Origin: Treponema sp.
GTDB taxonomy: Bacteria; Spirochaetota; Spirochaetia; Treponematales; Breznakiellaceae
DNA length: 9,418 nt
Assembly: GCA_031266255.1 (NCBI GenBank)
Contig: JAISBK010000096.1
Location: forward strand, 1 to 9,418
Reading direction: 5' to 3'
Shown here: piece after piece, positions 1-5,962 of the stretch
How positions within the stretch are numbered: the first letter of the stretch is position 1
Layout: each line of letters begins with the position of its first letter
The notes under the pieces: generated by a model
The model's database searches: none
Told to the model about the DNA's origin: nothing
What the model saw: only the letters and a program-made list of their open reading frames with translations
Program-made: the position numbers and the translations under genes

Positions 1-510
1 ATTCCCACGGAGTTTATCCCCAGTTGCGATAAGGGATTCAAGGAAGCCGTGAAACGGGGGAGCCTCATCGGGTTTCCTATTGTTAACATCCGCTGCCTCA
101 TCAACGACGGTCAGTCCCACCCCGTTGACTCTTCGGATATTGCCTTCCAAATGGCCGCGATTGGGGCCTTCCGGGAAGCATATCTCAAGGCTAAACCCTG
201 CATCCTGGAACCCATTATGAAGGTAGCGGTGGAGGGACCTACAGAATTTCAGGGAAACATCTTTGCTTCGATCAACCAACGCCGGGGTATCATCTTGGCT
301 TCCACCGAAGACGGAACCTTCTCCCGGGTTGAAGCGGAAGTTCCGTTAAGTGAAATGTTCGGCTATTCTACGGCACTCCGGTCCTTGACCCAGGGTAAAG
401 CGGAGTTTACCATGGAATTCGAGAAGTACGGGAAAGTCCCGGCGGGTATTTCCGAAGCCCTTATCAAAGGGTATGAGGAAAAGCGGAAGAAAGAGCTGCA
501 ACAAAAATAG
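1..510 (+). CDS. fusA: Elongation factor G, C-terminal part (5' end outside window)
   Basis: This is the last 169 codons of an EF-G, the GTPase that moves tRNA and mRNA through the ribosome after peptide transfer. The frame is open from base 1, beginning IPTEFIPSCDKGFKEAV, so the GTG at 49 is internal and the true start lies upstream. Visible parts are domain IV (GSLIGFPIV, the tip loop GQSHPVDSSDIAF with the conserved His, and the LEPIMKV helix end) and domain V (NQRRGIIL, VPLSEMFGYSTALRSLTQG, MEFEKYGKVP). The GTPase domain is not in the window. A basic tail rich in Lys and Glu ends the protein. HPVDSS rather than HDVDSS is seen in spirochaetal and mitochondrial EF-G1 types. Spirochaetes often carry two EF-G paralogues, one for translocation and one for recycling; which this is cannot be settled from the C-terminus, though the retained His favours a translocase. 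Confidence 0.93.
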   Translation: MPTEFIPSCDKGFKEAVKRGSLIGFPIVNIRCLINDGQSHPVDSSDIAFQMAAIGAFREAYLKAKPCILEPIMKVAVEGPTEFQGNIFASINQRRGIILASTEDGTFSRVEAEVPLSEMFGYSTALRSLTQGKAEFTMEFEKYGKVPAGISEALIKGYEEKRKKELQQK

Positions 511-539
511 CGAAAAAAAGGGAGAAAATAGAGAAAAAT

Positions 540-545
540 GGAGGG
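540..545 (+). promoter_or_regulatory. Shine-Dalgarno that fixes the start of the P-loop ATPase
   Basis: GGAGGG lies five bases before ATG 551, in an otherwise A-rich spacer (511-550) between the fusA stop and this gene. It is the reason for preferring 551 over the in-frame ATG at 473. Confidence 0.7.
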
Positions 546-550
546 AAAAA

Positions 551-1258
551 ATGATTAAGGATGAACTCATACAACGCAGTCCGGTTCGGGTTTTTGAACA
601 GTCTATCCATGGGGGACTGGCTGCGGGTGAACTGGGACTCATCGCTTCCCAGAGCGGTATTGGTAAAACCTCGGTGCTGGTTCAGATTGCCTTGGATAAG
701 CTCTTACAGGCAAAGAAGGTCATTCACGTATCCTTTACCCAGCATACCGATTATGTATTGGCCTGGTATGAAAATATTTTCGCTGAATTTATTAAGAACG
801 AAAATCTGGAAAACACCGGGGATATTAAAAACGAGCTTATCAAGAACCGGGTCTTGATGAATTTTAACCAAGAGGGCATTACCACGGATCAGATCCTGCG
901 GAGTCTCAAAGCATTGATCCGGGATGGGGACTTTAAGGCTGAGTCCCTCATTGTGGACGGCTTTGATTTTACCCGGGGTACTCATGAGCATTTTGCCGCG
1001 GTGAAGGAATTCGCCAAAGAGCTTGGGCTTTCGGTCTGGTATAGCTGCAATGTCAAAGGGGAACATTCCCCTAAGCAGGATATTCCTTCGCTCATCAAGG
1101 ACTACGTGGACCTCCTGGATGTGGTCATGGTCCTGGATCCTAAGCAAGATTATATTGCCCTATCAGTATCCAAGGATCGGGACGCCTATTTTTCCGCTCA
1201 ATCCGAGACCGCGGCCCTGCGCCTTGACCCCCGAACCTTGCTGATCCTGGAGGGTTAA
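551..1258 (+). CDS. RecA/KaiC-like P-loop ATPase of unknown role
   Basis: A 235-residue soluble protein with a RecA-type ATPase core. The Walker A loop is SQSGIGKT at residues 33-40, followed by a helix. The beta strand KVIHVSF (56-62) and Walker B strand ESLIVDGFDF (131-140, Asp136) follow the order seen in RadA, DnaB and KaiC relatives. A late strand, LLDVVMVLDP (188-197), fits the core end. There is no zinc finger, Lon-like domain or membrane segment. I chose ATG 551 because GGAGGG at 540-545 sits five bases before it; an upstream ATG at 473 in the same frame would overlap fusA and add 26 lysine-rich residues. It lies 40 bases after fusA on the same strand and is probably cotranscribed. 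Position 33 is Ser where Gly or Ala is usual. The specific function is unknown; a regulatory or recombination-mediator ATPase is possible but not shown. Confidence 0.82.
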   Translation: MIKDELIQRSPVRVFEQSIHGGLAAGELGLIASQSGIGKTSVLVQIALDKLLQAKKVIHVSFTQHTDYVLAWYENIFAEFIKNENLENTGDIKNELIKNRVLMNFNQEGITTDQILRSLKALIRDGDFKAESLIVDGFDFTRGTHEHFAAVKEFAKELGLSVWYSCNVKGEHSPKQDIPSLIKDYVDLLDVVMVLDPKQDYIALSVSKDRDAYFSAQSETAALRLDPRTLLILEG

Positions 1259-1281
1259 CCAGAGGTGGCGGATAGGGATCT

Positions 1282-2103
1282 TCAGCGTCGTTGTCGCAGC
1301 ACGTACTGATCTATGATATCCGCCACTCCATCATCATCATTGGAGCGTTCTGAAACTACTGCGGCAAGGCGTTTGATCTGCTCGTCTCCGTTCACCATAG
1401 CCACCCCAAGTCCGGCCCATTGAATCATCCCTTCATCGCTCATGGAATCTCCAATAGCAAGTACCATTTCCCGGGGAATTCCCTGGTGTTCCGCAATCTT
1501 TGCAAGCGCGGTTCCCTTATTGGTCTGGGGAGGAAGGATCTCAAGGAAATAAGGCTTACTGGTAAACAGGCTTACCTCCTCTCCTACATACGTCCTCAAA
1601 AGGCTTTCCAAGGGCGCCAGGATCATGGGATCCCCCGGGATAAGGAGCTTGTGGCACCCTGCAGCGACCATGTCCCTGAAATTTTCCGCTACTACCTGGC
1701 GCAAGCCGGTGAGCTTATGGTCATACTTGGCGAACTCATTGGGCCGGGAGACATACATGAGGTTATTTTCATACAACTGTACCGGAAAGCCTTCAGCATC
1801 AGCGAGATCAAAGGCAATGAGGGCAATCTCAGGAACCAGGTGTATCTCGTATATGATTGTTCCCGTATGGCTCTCTTGGATAATCGTCCCGTGGTTACCA
1901 ATCAGATAACCAGGCTGTCTGGACATCCCCAGAAGCCGGGTAAACCGTTCCATAGCCGATAGAATCCTACCAGAAGCCAGTACCACGACAATACCGGCGG
2001 CTTGCGCCCGTTTAATCGCATTCCTGGTACGATACGAAATGCTTAAATCAGATCGTAAGAGGGTATCGTCCAAATCAAGGGCAATCATGCGGATGGGTGT
2101 CAT
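1282..2103 (-). CDS. Cof-type HAD-IIB sugar-phosphate phosphatase
   Basis: A 273-residue hydrolase of the haloacid dehalogenase superfamily, Cof/YbiV-type with a C2 cap, expected to remove phosphate from sugar phosphates or related small cytosolic metabolites. Motif I is DLDDTLL (nucleophile Asp10, acid Asp12), motif II is LASGR (Ser44), motif III is the Lys in NKGTAL (Lys196), and motif IV is GDSMSDEGM (Asp219 and Asp223 for Mg). The C-terminal SNDDDGVADII is typical of the Cof group. The cap lies between about residues 85 and 190. Length is normal. In motif IV the usual Asn before the last Asp (GDxxND) is Ser222, a mild departure. The gene converges on the P-loop ATPase with only 23 bases between the stops and no visible terminator hairpin. 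The AAGGGG before the start is distant, so initiation is probably weak. The substrate cannot be named from sequence. Confidence 0.9.
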   Translation of the reverse strand: MTPIRMIALDLDDTLLRSDLSISYRTRNAIKRAQAAGIVVVLASGRILSAMERFTRLLGMSRQPGYLIGNHGTIIQESHTGTIIYEIHLVPEIALIAFDLADAEGFPVQLYENNLMYVSRPNEFAKYDHKLTGLRQVVAENFRDMVAAGCHKLLIPGDPMILAPLESLLRTYVGEEVSLFTSKPYFLEILPPQTNKGTALAKIAEHQGIPREMVLAIGDSMSDEGMIQWAGLGVAMVNGDEQIKRLAAVVSERSNDDDGVADIIDQYVLRQRR

Positions 2104-2222
2104 TTTTTAAGAATACCCCTTTGTGAGTAGCTATTCAAGAGTAAAAATTCCCTATATCATATATAGTTAGTATTATTTGAGCCAGAGATACACGCTGTCT
2201 CAATTTCAGTAGCTGGTTATAC
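2104..2222. promoter_or_regulatory. Divergent intergenic region between the HAD gene and parA
   Basis: This 119-base AT-rich stretch must hold promoters for both directions. For parA, TTCCCT (2148-2153) and TATTAT (2171-2176) are 17 bases apart, a fair -10 with a poor -35. For the HAD gene, TATGAT on the minus strand (2161-2156) is a good -10 without a convincing -35. No clear Shine-Dalgarno precedes the parA ATG. No parS-like palindrome is seen here. The individual promoter boxes are tentative. Confidence 0.3.
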
Positions 2223-2981
2223 ATGGGCAAAACATACGTTTTCGTAAATCAGAAAGGAGGGGTAGGTAAAACAACCTCCGCATTGAATATAGGAGCCTTT
2301 CTCGCAAAAGCAGGAAAATCCGTGTTACTGGTTGATTTTGATTCCCAGGCAAACCTGTCAAGCGGTACTGGGTTCAACCAGGTCAAACCAGGGGTGTATG
2401 AGCTGATTGCCGGAGCGGTTCCTATTGAAAAAACCATCCAGGAAACCCGCATCCCGAACCTTTCGGTGATTCCCGCAGACCTAGATCTTTCAGGCGCTGC
2501 GGTGGAACTTATCAGCCAGCCGGAACGGGAGTTTTTTCTGAAGAAAGCGCTGAATCCGGTACGTGCCCGGTATGATTATATGTTAATCGACTGTCCTCCT
2601 TCCCTGGGGGTTCTTACCATCAACGGCCTCGTGGCTGCAGACGCCGTGTTCATTCCTATGCAGTGTGAATATTTTGCCATGGAAGGACTTTCCCTGCTGT
2701 TCAAGGCTATTAAACGGATACAGAAAACCCTCCATCCCTCCCTGCGGATAGGGGGTATTTTCTTCACCATGTACGACCCCCGCACCCGGCTTTCCCAGGA
2801 GGTGGTGAAACAAGTAAGCGCCTTCTTTAAAGAAGAACTTTTTTCAACCAGAATTCCCCGAAATGTCCGGCTATCCGAAGCCCCCTCCCACGGCATACCC
2901 ATTTCGGAATATGATCCTGCCTGTATCGGTGCAAAAGCCTATAAGGATTTGACGCTTGAGGTGTTGCAGCGTGACGCCTAA
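2223..2981 (+). CDS. parA: Chromosome-partitioning ATPase ParA (Soj)
   Basis: A 252-residue Walker-type ATPase that dimerises on ATP, binds DNA non-specifically and, with ParB, segregates the replication-origin region. The deviant Walker A is KGGVGKTT (residues 11-18, signature Lys11 and Lys16). Walker A' is VDFDSQ (37-42) and Walker B is LIDCPPSLG (121-129). RLSEAPSHG near residue 215 is the conserved segment linked to DNA binding. There is no N-terminal helix-turn-helix, so this is the short chromosomal type rather than the long plasmid P1 type. Position 41 is Ser in DSQ where Pro (DPQ) is usual. ATG 2223 gives the standard N-terminus ending in NQKGGVGKTT, although no Shine-Dalgarno is evident. 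parB overlaps its end, as expected for a single parAB operon. Confidence 0.95.
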   Translation: MGKTYVFVNQKGGVGKTTSALNIGAFLAKAGKSVLLVDFDSQANLSSGTGFNQVKPGVYELIAGAVPIEKTIQETRIPNLSVIPADLDLSGAAVELISQPEREFFLKKALNPVRARYDYMLIDCPPSLGVLTINGLVAADAVFIPMQCEYFAMEGLSLLFKAIKRIQKTLHPSLRIGGIFFTMYDPRTRLSQEVVKQVSAFFKEELFSTRIPRNVRLSEAPSHGIPISEYDPACIGAKAYKDLTLEVLQRDA

Positions 2982-3855
2982 GCAGCGCTTGGGAAAGGGG
3001 CTTGGCGCGCTGCTTCCCCTGCAACAGGAGGATTCCCGTGAAGCGGCTGCAGAAGGGGCAGCGCCAAAAGAAGGAAAACTACCCCTTGAAAAACTCAGGG
3101 CCAATCCCCAGCAGCCGCGGAAACAGTTTGATCCCACGAGTCTTATGGAATTGGCAGATTCCATCCGGGAACATGGTATCCTTCAGCCCCTCATTGTCGA
3201 AGCTGAGGGGGATGGAACCTATATCATCGTGGCAGGAGAACGCCGCAGCCGGGCGGCTGCTCTGGCAGGACTTACCGAAGTGCCGGTCCTCGTTCGTAAC
3301 TATACCGATGCCCAGCGTCTGGAAGTCTCCATCATTGAAAACGTCCAGCGGGCAGACCTGAATCCTATGGAAGAGGCTACTGCCTATAAACAGTTGATGG
3401 ACCTCACTGGTTTTTCCCAGGAGGAAGTGGCGCTTAAGGTTGGTAAAAACCGTTCTACCGTGGCCAATGCCCTGCGGCTCCTGAAACTGCCCCTGGTTGT
3501 ACAGGAAAGCCTTGCCCAGGGTGAGCTGTCTTCCGGTCATGCCCGGGCTTTGCTCTCGGTAGTAAACCCTATCCATCAAGCAAGGCTGTTCCATCAGATT
3601 ATTACCTCGAGTATCTCGGTGCGGGAAGCGGAAAAACGAGCCGCAGGTTGTAACCAGGAAAGCCAGGACAATTCCCGCAAGCCCCTTAAACCACTTACCC
3701 GGGACCCTGAATTGGTGGCTATGGAAGAGCAATTCATCGAATCTTTGGGAACCAAGGTGTCCATTGAGGGAGACTTCAGACAGGGCAGTATCCGCATTGA
3801 GTACTATTCTATGGAAGATCTGGATAGGCTCTATGAACTTCTGAGGAACCATTAA
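2971..3855 (+). CDS. parB: Chromosome-partitioning protein ParB (Spo0J)
   Basis: A 294-residue CTP-dependent DNA clamp that loads at parS sites and stimulates ParA. The N-terminus RLGKGLGALLP (6-16) is the classical ParA-contact segment. The CTP-binding core shows NPQQPRKQF (45-53), GERRSR (89-94) and ENVQRADLNPMEEA (123-136). A helix-turn-helix at about 148-172 (SQEEVALKVGKNRSTVANAL) reads parS. A variable linker at about 225-250 leads to a C-terminal dimerisation domain. I chose GTG 2971 because GAGG at 2958-2961 sits nine bases upstream and the product begins as in the family. A TTG at 2956 would add five atypical residues, including two Cys. It overlaps parA by 11 bases in another frame, implying translational coupling. 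No parS consensus was found in the window. Confidence 0.95.
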   Translation: MTPKQRLGKGLGALLPLQQEDSREAAAEGAAPKEGKLPLEKLRANPQQPRKQFDPTSLMELADSIREHGILQPLIVEAEGDGTYIIVAGERRSRAAALAGLTEVPVLVRNYTDAQRLEVSIIENVQRADLNPMEEATAYKQLMDLTGFSQEEVALKVGKNRSTVANALRLLKLPLVVQESLAQGELSSGHARALLSVVNPIHQARLFHQIITSSISVREAEKRAAGCNQESQDNSRKPLKPLTRDPELVAMEEQFIESLGTKVSIEGDFRQGSIRIEYYSMEDLDRLYELLRNH

Positions 3856-3937
3856 CGTAGGGGTGAATGTAGGTTTTGGTATCCAGGTTCCTAGACCATT
3901 GCTTGCATTTTTCAGAAAAATGGAACATAGTACCTCT

Positions 3938-4852
3938 ATGCCTATAAAGATTCCTATTACTTTACCTGCGTTTAACGCCCTCAGAGAGGAAAAAGTCTTT
4001 GTTATGGCCGATGTCCGGGCTTTGCATCAAGACATTAGGCCTCTTAAGGTAGCTATTGTCAATCTTATGCCCACTACCCTGGATACGGAAGTCCAATTAC
4101 TCAGGCTCCTGAGTAACAGTCCATTGCAGGTGGATATAAACTTTCTGCGTATGGGAAGTCACGAGTCTCACAACGCTCCTCCGGGGCATCTTGAACGGTT
4201 TTATCGCAGTTCTGAGTGTATCATGCACGAACGATTTGACGGCCTCATCATCACCGGCGCTCCGGTGGAAATCCTGGCTTTTGAAGACGTGGATTACTGG
4301 CAGGAATTGACCACGGTATTGGATTATGCTTCAAAAAACGTGTGGTCAACCCTCCATATTTGCTGGGGCGCCCAGGCAGGACTTTACCACCGCTACGGCA
4401 TACCCAAGCGGGAGCTTGACCACAAACTATTCGGGATTTTTCCCCATAAGGTGAAGCAGCGACAGATGATATTGTTCCATGGGTTTGATGATGAATTCCT
4501 TGCTCCCCAGTCTCGGCATACTGAAAGCGACCGGAAGGCCATTGCCGCCACGCCCGCCTTGACCATTCAATCGGAAACTGAAGACGCAGGGGTCTTTATC
4601 GTTACCGCCCGGGAAGGCCGGGAAATATACGTTACGGGCCATCTGGAATATGATCCCCTTACCTTAGACCGGGAATACCGCCGGGATCTGAGCCGGGGAC
4701 TTTCTATAGAAATTCCTAAGCATTATTATCCTGATGATGATCCGACCAAAACGCCGGTGGTTCGCTGGCGGGCTCATGCGCATCTTTTTTTCTCTAACTG
4801 GCTTAATTTTGTATACCAGGAAACTCCCTATAATCTTGAGGATCTTTCATAG
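3938..4852 (+). CDS. metA: Homoserine O-acyltransferase MetA, predicted acetyl-CoA type
   Basis: The first committed enzyme of methionine synthesis, moving an acyl group from acyl-CoA to the hydroxyl of homoserine. The protein starts MPIKIP at ATG 3938 and has 304 residues, close to the usual 300-310. With this start the numbering matches the family exactly: nucleophile Cys142 in HICWGAQAGL, and His235 and Glu237 in VTGHLEYD. Other conserved stretches are IRPLKV, NLMP, LLRLLSNSPLQV, GFDDEFLAP and FFSNWLN. Residue 111 is Glu in TGAPVE; Glu here is known to go with acetyl-CoA and Gly (GAPLG in E. coli) with succinyl-CoA, so I predict an acetyltransferase despite the MetA name. The open frame extends upstream to GTG 3863, but those 25 residues have no family counterpart. 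No clear Shine-Dalgarno precedes 3938. It lies 82 bases after parB and 46 before deoD. Confidence 0.95.
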   Translation: MPIKIPITLPAFNALREEKVFVMADVRALHQDIRPLKVAIVNLMPTTLDTEVQLLRLLSNSPLQVDINFLRMGSHESHNAPPGHLERFYRSSECIMHERFDGLIITGAPVEILAFEDVDYWQELTTVLDYASKNVWSTLHICWGAQAGLYHRYGIPKRELDHKLFGIFPHKVKQRQMILFHGFDDEFLAPQSRHTESDRKAIAATPALTIQSETEDAGVFIVTAREGREIYVTGHLEYDPLTLDREYRRDLSRGLSIEIPKHYYPDDDPTKTPVVRWRAHAHLFFSNWLNFVYQETPYNLEDLS

Positions 4853-4888
4853 GCTGACACATCGCATCGTATAGTCTATGCTTATACC

Positions 4889-4894
4889 AGGAGG
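4889..4894 (+). promoter_or_regulatory. Shine-Dalgarno of deoD
   Basis: A perfect AGGAGG four bases before ATG 4899. It rules out the upstream in-frame ATG at 4878, which this site would lie inside, and is the best ribosome binding site in the window. Confidence 0.8.
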
Positions 4895-4898
4895 AACT

Positions 4899-5603
4899 AT
4901 GTCTATTCATATTGGAGCAAAACCCGGGGATATTGCGGAGGCGGTGTTACTGCCAGGAGATCCTCTGCGGGCCCAATTCATCGCTGAAACCTTGCTTAAA
5001 GAGCCGGTTCAATACAGCCATATACGGAACATGTTCGGTTACACCGGGTTGTATAAGGGTAAACGGGTATCAATTCAAGGAACGGGAATGGGGATCCCTT
5101 CGATTTCCATTTATGTTAATGAATTATTCAGGGATTATGGGGTAAAACGGGCTATCCGAATCGGGACGGCTGGGTCTATTCAGCCGGATGTGAAGCTCCG
5201 AGACTTGGTGATTGCCCTGGCTGCGTCTACTGATTCAGGGACTAACTCTATCCGCCTCCACGGGCGGAGCTTTGCCCCGACCGCTTCCTTTACCTTGCTT
5301 AAAACCGCCTATGATGTGGCGCTTGCTCGAGGCTGGCAAGCCAAGGTTGGCGGCGTGGTTTCTTCAGACATGTTCTACACCGAAGACCCGGAAGAGTGGA
5401 AACTCTGGGCCCAATTCGGCTGTTTAGCAGTGGAAATGGAGTGCGCCGAACTTTATACCTTGGCTGCAAAATACCGCCGGGAAGCCCTCACGTTGCTGAC
5501 CATCTCCGACAACCTCATAAACCATGAGCAAACCACGCCGGAGGAACGGCAAACCACCTTTACCCAGATGATGGAGGTGGCTCTGGAAACCGCCATTTCT
5601 TGA
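4899..5603 (+). CDS. deoD: Purine-nucleoside phosphorylase, DeoD type
   Basis: A 234-residue cytosolic hexameric-type phosphorylase that splits purine nucleosides with phosphate into free base and (deoxy)ribose-1-phosphate for salvage. The residues known in the E. coli enzyme fall at the same numbers: His4, Gly20 and Arg24 (LLPGDPLRA), Arg43, Arg87 (IRIGTAG), Phe159, Met180 and Glu181 (VEMECAELY), and Ser203, Asp204 and Arg217 (TISDN, EERQTTF). Position 90 is Thr instead of Ser, a conservative change at a phosphate contact. Asp204 supports activity on 6-oxo and 6-amino purines. ATG 4899 is chosen over the in-frame ATG 4878 because AGGAGG at 4889-4894 lies just before it and the MSIHIGAKPGDIA start matches the family. 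It follows metA by 46 bases, on the same strand. Confidence 0.95.
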   Translation: MSIHIGAKPGDIAEAVLLPGDPLRAQFIAETLLKEPVQYSHIRNMFGYTGLYKGKRVSIQGTGMGIPSISIYVNELFRDYGVKRAIRIGTAGSIQPDVKLRDLVIALAASTDSGTNSIRLHGRSFAPTASFTLLKTAYDVALARGWQAKVGGVVSSDMFYTEDPEEWKLWAQFGCLAVEMECAELYTLAAKYRREALTLLTISDNLINHEQTTPEERQTTFTQMMEVALETAIS

Positions 5604-5634
5604 TTTGCTAGGAAATACGCCGGAAAAGGCTGTA

Positions 5635-5665
5635 ATGGGGGATATGCCAGTTGACTATCCCCCAT
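5635..5665. other. 10-bp inverted repeat overlapping the tRNA promoter
   Basis: ATGGGGGATA (5635-5644) and TATCCCCCAT (5656-5665) are perfect inverted copies around an 11-base loop. It lies 31 bases after the deoD stop but has no T-run after it, so it is not a standard intrinsic terminator. The right arm and loop include the -35 box TTGACT of the tRNA-Leu promoter. It may be a deoD transcript-end hairpin, an operator, or both. Confidence 0.6.
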
Positions 5666-5680
5666 ACTATATCGTATACT
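5651..5680 (+). promoter_or_regulatory. Promoter of tRNA-Leu
   Basis: TTGACT (5651-5656) and TATACT (5675-5680) are separated by 18 bases, each five of six to the sigma-70 consensus. Transcription would start near 5687, about four bases before the tRNA. This is the strongest plus-strand promoter in the window. Confidence 0.75.
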
Positions 5681-5690
5681 AGTTTTAGTC

Positions 5691-5774
5691 GCCCAGATGG
5701 TGAAATTGGCAGACACGCTGGTTTCAGGTACCAGTGCCTTTACGGGCTTGGGGGTTCAAGTCCCCCTCTGGGCA
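5691..5774 (+). tRNA. tRNA-Leu (anticodon CAG)
   Basis: An 84-base class II tRNA. The acceptor stem is GCCCAGA (5691-5697) with TCTGGGC (5767-5773), and the discriminator base A is at 5774. The anticodon arm is CTGGT-TTCAGGT-ACCAG, giving anticodon CAG, which reads CUG leucine codons. A long variable arm (GCCTTTACGGGCTT region) and the T arm GGGGG-TTCAAGT-CCCCC are typical. CCA is not encoded, so it must be added by the nucleotidyltransferase. It sits 87 bases after deoD and marks the boundary with the AT-rich module to its right, a common place for foreign DNA to insert. Confidence 0.96.
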
Positions 5775-5962
5775 ATTTCAAAGGAGAATGGTGGCAAAAG
5801 GGTTGGTGAAGTGAGCCGTGGGAGGCATAGCCGACCTAGGCGAATGGAACCCCGGGGCACTCGAATGAGTGCGGCATATACAGACCTGTTGAGACTGTCG
5901 AATTAATCTCCAAGTAGCCGAACAACAGATAGTGCCCCAGATATTAAAACAGTTTTCATTTT
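5775..5962. other. Intergenic region with nested inverted repeats, possible structured RNA
   Basis: These 188 bases between tRNA-Leu and the ABC ATPase stop hold no convincing gene. Two adjacent folded blocks are visible. In the first, GGGTT (5800-5804) can pair with AACCC (5848-5852) around a small GGC-ATA-GCC hairpin (5824-5832). In the second, GGGGCAC (5854-5860) pairs with GTGCCCC (5932-5938), enclosing CTGTT (5886-5890) with AACAG (5924-5928) and GAGA (5891-5894) with TCTC (5907-5910). A competing hairpin CACTC-GAAT-GAGTG (5858-5871) shares three bases with the second closing stem. T-rich DNA follows from 5951. It could be read through from the tRNA promoter. It matches no RNA family I recognise. 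Confidence 0.4.

Noticed and set aside
473..550. Upstream ATG for the P-loop ATPase
   Set aside because: It overlaps fusA by 38 bases, has no good ribosome site and encodes only low-complexity basic residues.
1420..1962. A 180-codon plus-strand reading frame opposite the HAD gene
   Set aside because: It is the antisense shadow of a gene with complete HAD motifs and has no recognisable protein features.
2956..2970. TTG start for parB
   Set aside because: It adds five atypical residues including two Cys; GTG 2971 has a ribosome site and the expected N-terminus.
3863..3937. Extended metA N-terminus from GTG 3863
   Set aside because: The extra 25 residues match nothing in the family, and starting at 3938 makes the catalytic numbering (Cys142, His235, Glu237) exact.
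5697..5906. A 69-codon plus-strand reading frame through the tRNA
   Set aside because: It starts inside tRNA-Leu and has no ribosome site or recognisable protein; it is an accident of the tRNA and the following structured region.
5854..5938. Integron attC site or group II intron fragment
   Set aside because: The GTTRRRY/RYYYAAC core boxes are not present, and no intron domain V motif or reverse transcriptase is seen.
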